From Acetobacteraceae bacterium (lineage in GTDB: Bacteria > Pseudomonadota > Alphaproteobacteria > Acetobacterales > Acetobacteraceae), in the NCBI GenBank assembly GCA_025356735.1, contig JANXRT010000255.1, positions 1 to 15,014 of the forward strand: a stretch of DNA of 15,014 nucleotides, read 5' to 3'. Every line of letters starts with the position of its first letter. Position 1 is the stretch's first letter. Made by a program: the position numbers and the translations under genes. The notes beneath the pieces are model-generated. The model worked only from the letters and a program-made list of their open reading frames with translations, did no database searches and was not told where the DNA came from. Positions 13,354 through 15,014 of the stretch are shown piece after piece.

Positions 13354-15014
13354 CTGCCGACCAGCACCGCGACGACCGGGCTGCGCGACATCGCGCGCAG
13401 CCGGGCCGCAACCGCGCGGGCCGGATCGCGCGGGCTGGTGGCGGCGTCGATCACCAGCACCGTTGCGTCAGCGCGCGCGGCCAGCGTCATCGTGTCGGCC
13501 GCCGTCGCCAGCGGCGCCGTCAGCACGATCAGGTCGTAATGCGCCTGCGCCTCGACCAGCAGGTTCTGGAAGGCGCTGCCGCCGAGCAGCGCCTGGGAGC
13601 GCGGCGCCGGCCGCGACACGGTGAGGGTATGCAGCGGCGTGCCCGGATCGCGGATCATCAGGTCCCGCCAGTCGCCGGTGTTCTCCAGCACCGACAGCAG
13701 GCCATCGGGCTGCTCGCCGGGCATGGAGGTCTGCAGCAGCGCCGCCGCCTGCGGCGTTTGGAGGTTGCCCTCGATCAGCAGCACCCGGTCGCCATCGAGG
13801 GCCGCAACCCGTGCCAGCCCGGCCGCGATCTCCGCCGCCTCGTCGGCATCGCCGATCCCGGCGATCACGACGCACCGCGGAACGCTGGAATGACCGAGAT
13901 AGGCGATGCGCGATCGCAACCCGCGCAGCGCCTCGGCTTCCGAGCCGCCAGGTGCTACGGCGAGTCGCGACAGCAGGCGGCCGTGGCCGCGGCCAGGCCG
14001 CATCCGGCCGAGCGACGCCGCCACCGGCATGCCGGTGGCGGCGGTGACATCGTCGGGATCGGAGAAGCCGACCGCCGGGCGAACGCGTGTCAGGGTCAGC
14101 AGGCAGCCGAGCAGGCCGCCCGCGAGCCCGCCGGCCGCGGCGGCAAGCTTCATGTTCGGGCTGCTCGGCGCCGCCGGCGCCGCCGCCTGGCTGACCACCC
14201 GCACGTCCGGCGTCTCGGACCCGCTCGGCTGCACGACGGTCTGCTGCGCCCGTTCCAGCAAGGTCTGGTACATGCTGCGCCGGGTGGTCGCCTCCTGCTG
14301 CAGCTGTTCCAGCTGGGCGCGCGCGTTGCCCTCGGTGACGCCGGCGCGGCGAGCAACCTCAAGCTGCTTCTGCAGCCCTGCCTCGTGCTCGCGCGCGTCG
14401 CGCAGCTGGGTGCCGAGGGAGGAGACGATGCGCTGGGTCTCGTCGCGCATCTGCCGCTGCGCCGAGGCGAGTTCGGCCTGGGCACTGCGCACGCCGGGGT
14501 AGCCCGCCCCGAACGAGCTCGACAGCTGGGCCACCTTGGCGGAGGCGGTGGCTTCCTGATCACGCAGGCGCGAGATCGTGGGCGAGTTCAGCACGCTGAC
14601 CAGCGCGTCCGACGAGCCTTGCTTGGCCAGCGCGGTGGCACGCTCATAGGTGGTCTGCAGCTGGGCACGCTCGACGCCGGTGCGGGTCGCGGCGGTGGTC
14701 AGCTCCTCCAGCTGCTGCTGGCCGACGCTGCCGGCGCGCAGGCCGACCATCTCGCTCTTGCTGCGCAGGTCGCGCATCTGCTTCTCGATGTCGGCGAGGT
14801 CGAGGCGAACCTGGTCGATGCGTTCCGTCATCGCCGTGTTGGCGCCCTGGTTGGCCTGCACACGGCGACTCGCCCGCGACGCTATGTACTGGGAAACAAG
14901 CGTGTTCACGACATCTGACGACAGCTTGGGATCGAGCGAGGTGAACGAAACCTCGATTACCAGGCTGCGGTTGTCCTGGAACACCTTCAACGCCTGGCTG
15001 ACGGCGCCGAGGAT
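13350..15014 (-). CDS. Wzz/BY-kinase-type polysaccharide co-polymerase with degenerate kinase domain (partial)
   Basis: The frame is open to the window edge, so the N-terminus, with the first membrane helix, is missing and 554 residues are seen. A periplasmic coiled-coil region (fragment residues about 10-265) precedes a Pro-rich APAAPSSPN motif and a membrane helix (about 288-310), as in Wzc/ExoP-type co-polymerases. The cytoplasmic domain follows the BY-kinase/MinD layout (SEAEALRGLRSRIAYL; VVIAGIG at 382-388; VLLIEGN at 411-417; YDLIVLTAP at 493-501). The Walker A lysine/threonine are absent (GIGDADEA), Walker A' has E-G-N instead of D-A-D, and Walker B lacks its aspartate. There is no C-terminal tyrosine cluster. 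It likely controls chain length or export without kinase activity. It is coupled to GT2 by ATGA. Confidence 0.9.
   Translation of the reverse strand: MLGAVSQALKVFQDNRSLVIEVSFTSLDPKLSSDVVNTLVSQYIASRASRRVQANQGANTAMTERIDQVRLDLADIEKQMRDLRSKSEMVGLRAGSVGQQQLEELTTAATRTGVERAQLQTTYERATALAKQGSSDALVSVLNSPTISRLRDQEATASAKVAQLSSSFGAGYPGVRSAQAELASAQRQMRDETQRIVSSLGTQLRDAREHEAGLQKQLEVARRAGVTEGNARAQLEQLQQEATTRRSMYQTLLERAQQTVVQPSGSETPDVRVVSQAAAPAAPSSPNMKLAAAAGGLAGGLLGCLLTLTRVRPAVGFSDPDDVTAATGMPVAASLGRMRPGRGHGRLLSRLAVAPGGSEAEALRGLRSRIAYLGHSSVPRCVVIAGIGDADEAAEIAAGLARVAALDGDRVLLIEGNLQTPQAAALLQTSMPGEQPDGLLSVLENTGDWRDLMIRDPGTPLHTLTVSRPAPRSQALLGGSAFQNLLVEAQAHYDLIVLTAPLATAADTMTLAARADATVLVIDAATSPRDPARAVAARLRAMSRSPVVAVLVGR

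Overview
The window is GC-rich, densely coded alphaproteobacterial chromosome. A CtrA-type master regulator lies next to fliI/fliJ, with the end of a cytochrome c maturation gene (ccmB) on the other side. Together with the strong G/C third-position bias and short TGGGGC-TCT-GCCCCA hairpins between genes, this suggests Rhodospirillales, possibly Acetobacteraceae. That placement is inference from gene content, not from a marker gene.

Layout. (1) 1-398: 3' end of ccmB. (2) 437-1180, minus: ctrA, convergent with ccmB across a perfect 9-bp hairpin. (3) 1346-3197, plus: fliI and a fliJ-like gene, overlapping by 8 bases and divergent from ctrA across an AT-rich control region. (4) 3198-3482: a degraded stretch that reads as a membrane-protein remnant with one frameshift. 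(5) 3479-5071, minus: four genes joined by three ATGA stop/start overlaps. They encode a nitrile-hydratase beta N-half, a beta C-half, a Co-type alpha subunit (CTLCSC) and a MAPEG membrane protein. (6) 5110-7197, minus: an exported SH3 protein with a Pro/Ala/Lys repeat, a DsrE-like protein and a ThiF/MoeB/HesA-type adenylyltransferase. (7) 7296-7679, plus: a small exported Rap1a/Tai-like protein. (8) 7753-10982, plus: four enzymes (SDR, D-2-hydroxyacid dehydrogenase, AhpD-like peroxidase-related protein, class II aldolase) that look like a catabolic cluster with unknown substrate. (9) 10979-15014, minus: the end of a polysaccharide cluster. It holds a Wzz/BY-kinase-type protein whose kinase motifs are eroded, then a membrane GT2 and a GT4 glycosyltransferase, tightly coupled.

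How the parts work together. CtrA and FliI/FliJ connect cell-cycle control with flagellar export. The three NHase-family genes probably form one metalloenzyme of the split-beta type known from thiocyanate hydrolase and toyocamycin nitrile hydratase; the coupled MAPEG protein is the unusual part. ThiF-like and DsrE-like proteins overlap and may form a sulfur-transfer or activation pair. The Wzz-like protein, GT2 and GT4 act in assembly and chain-length control of a surface polysaccharide.

No tRNA, rRNA, CRISPR array, IS element or integrase was found. The best candidates for something little described are the NHase-MAPEG four-gene unit, the pseudo-BY-kinase and the uncharacterised four-enzyme cluster.
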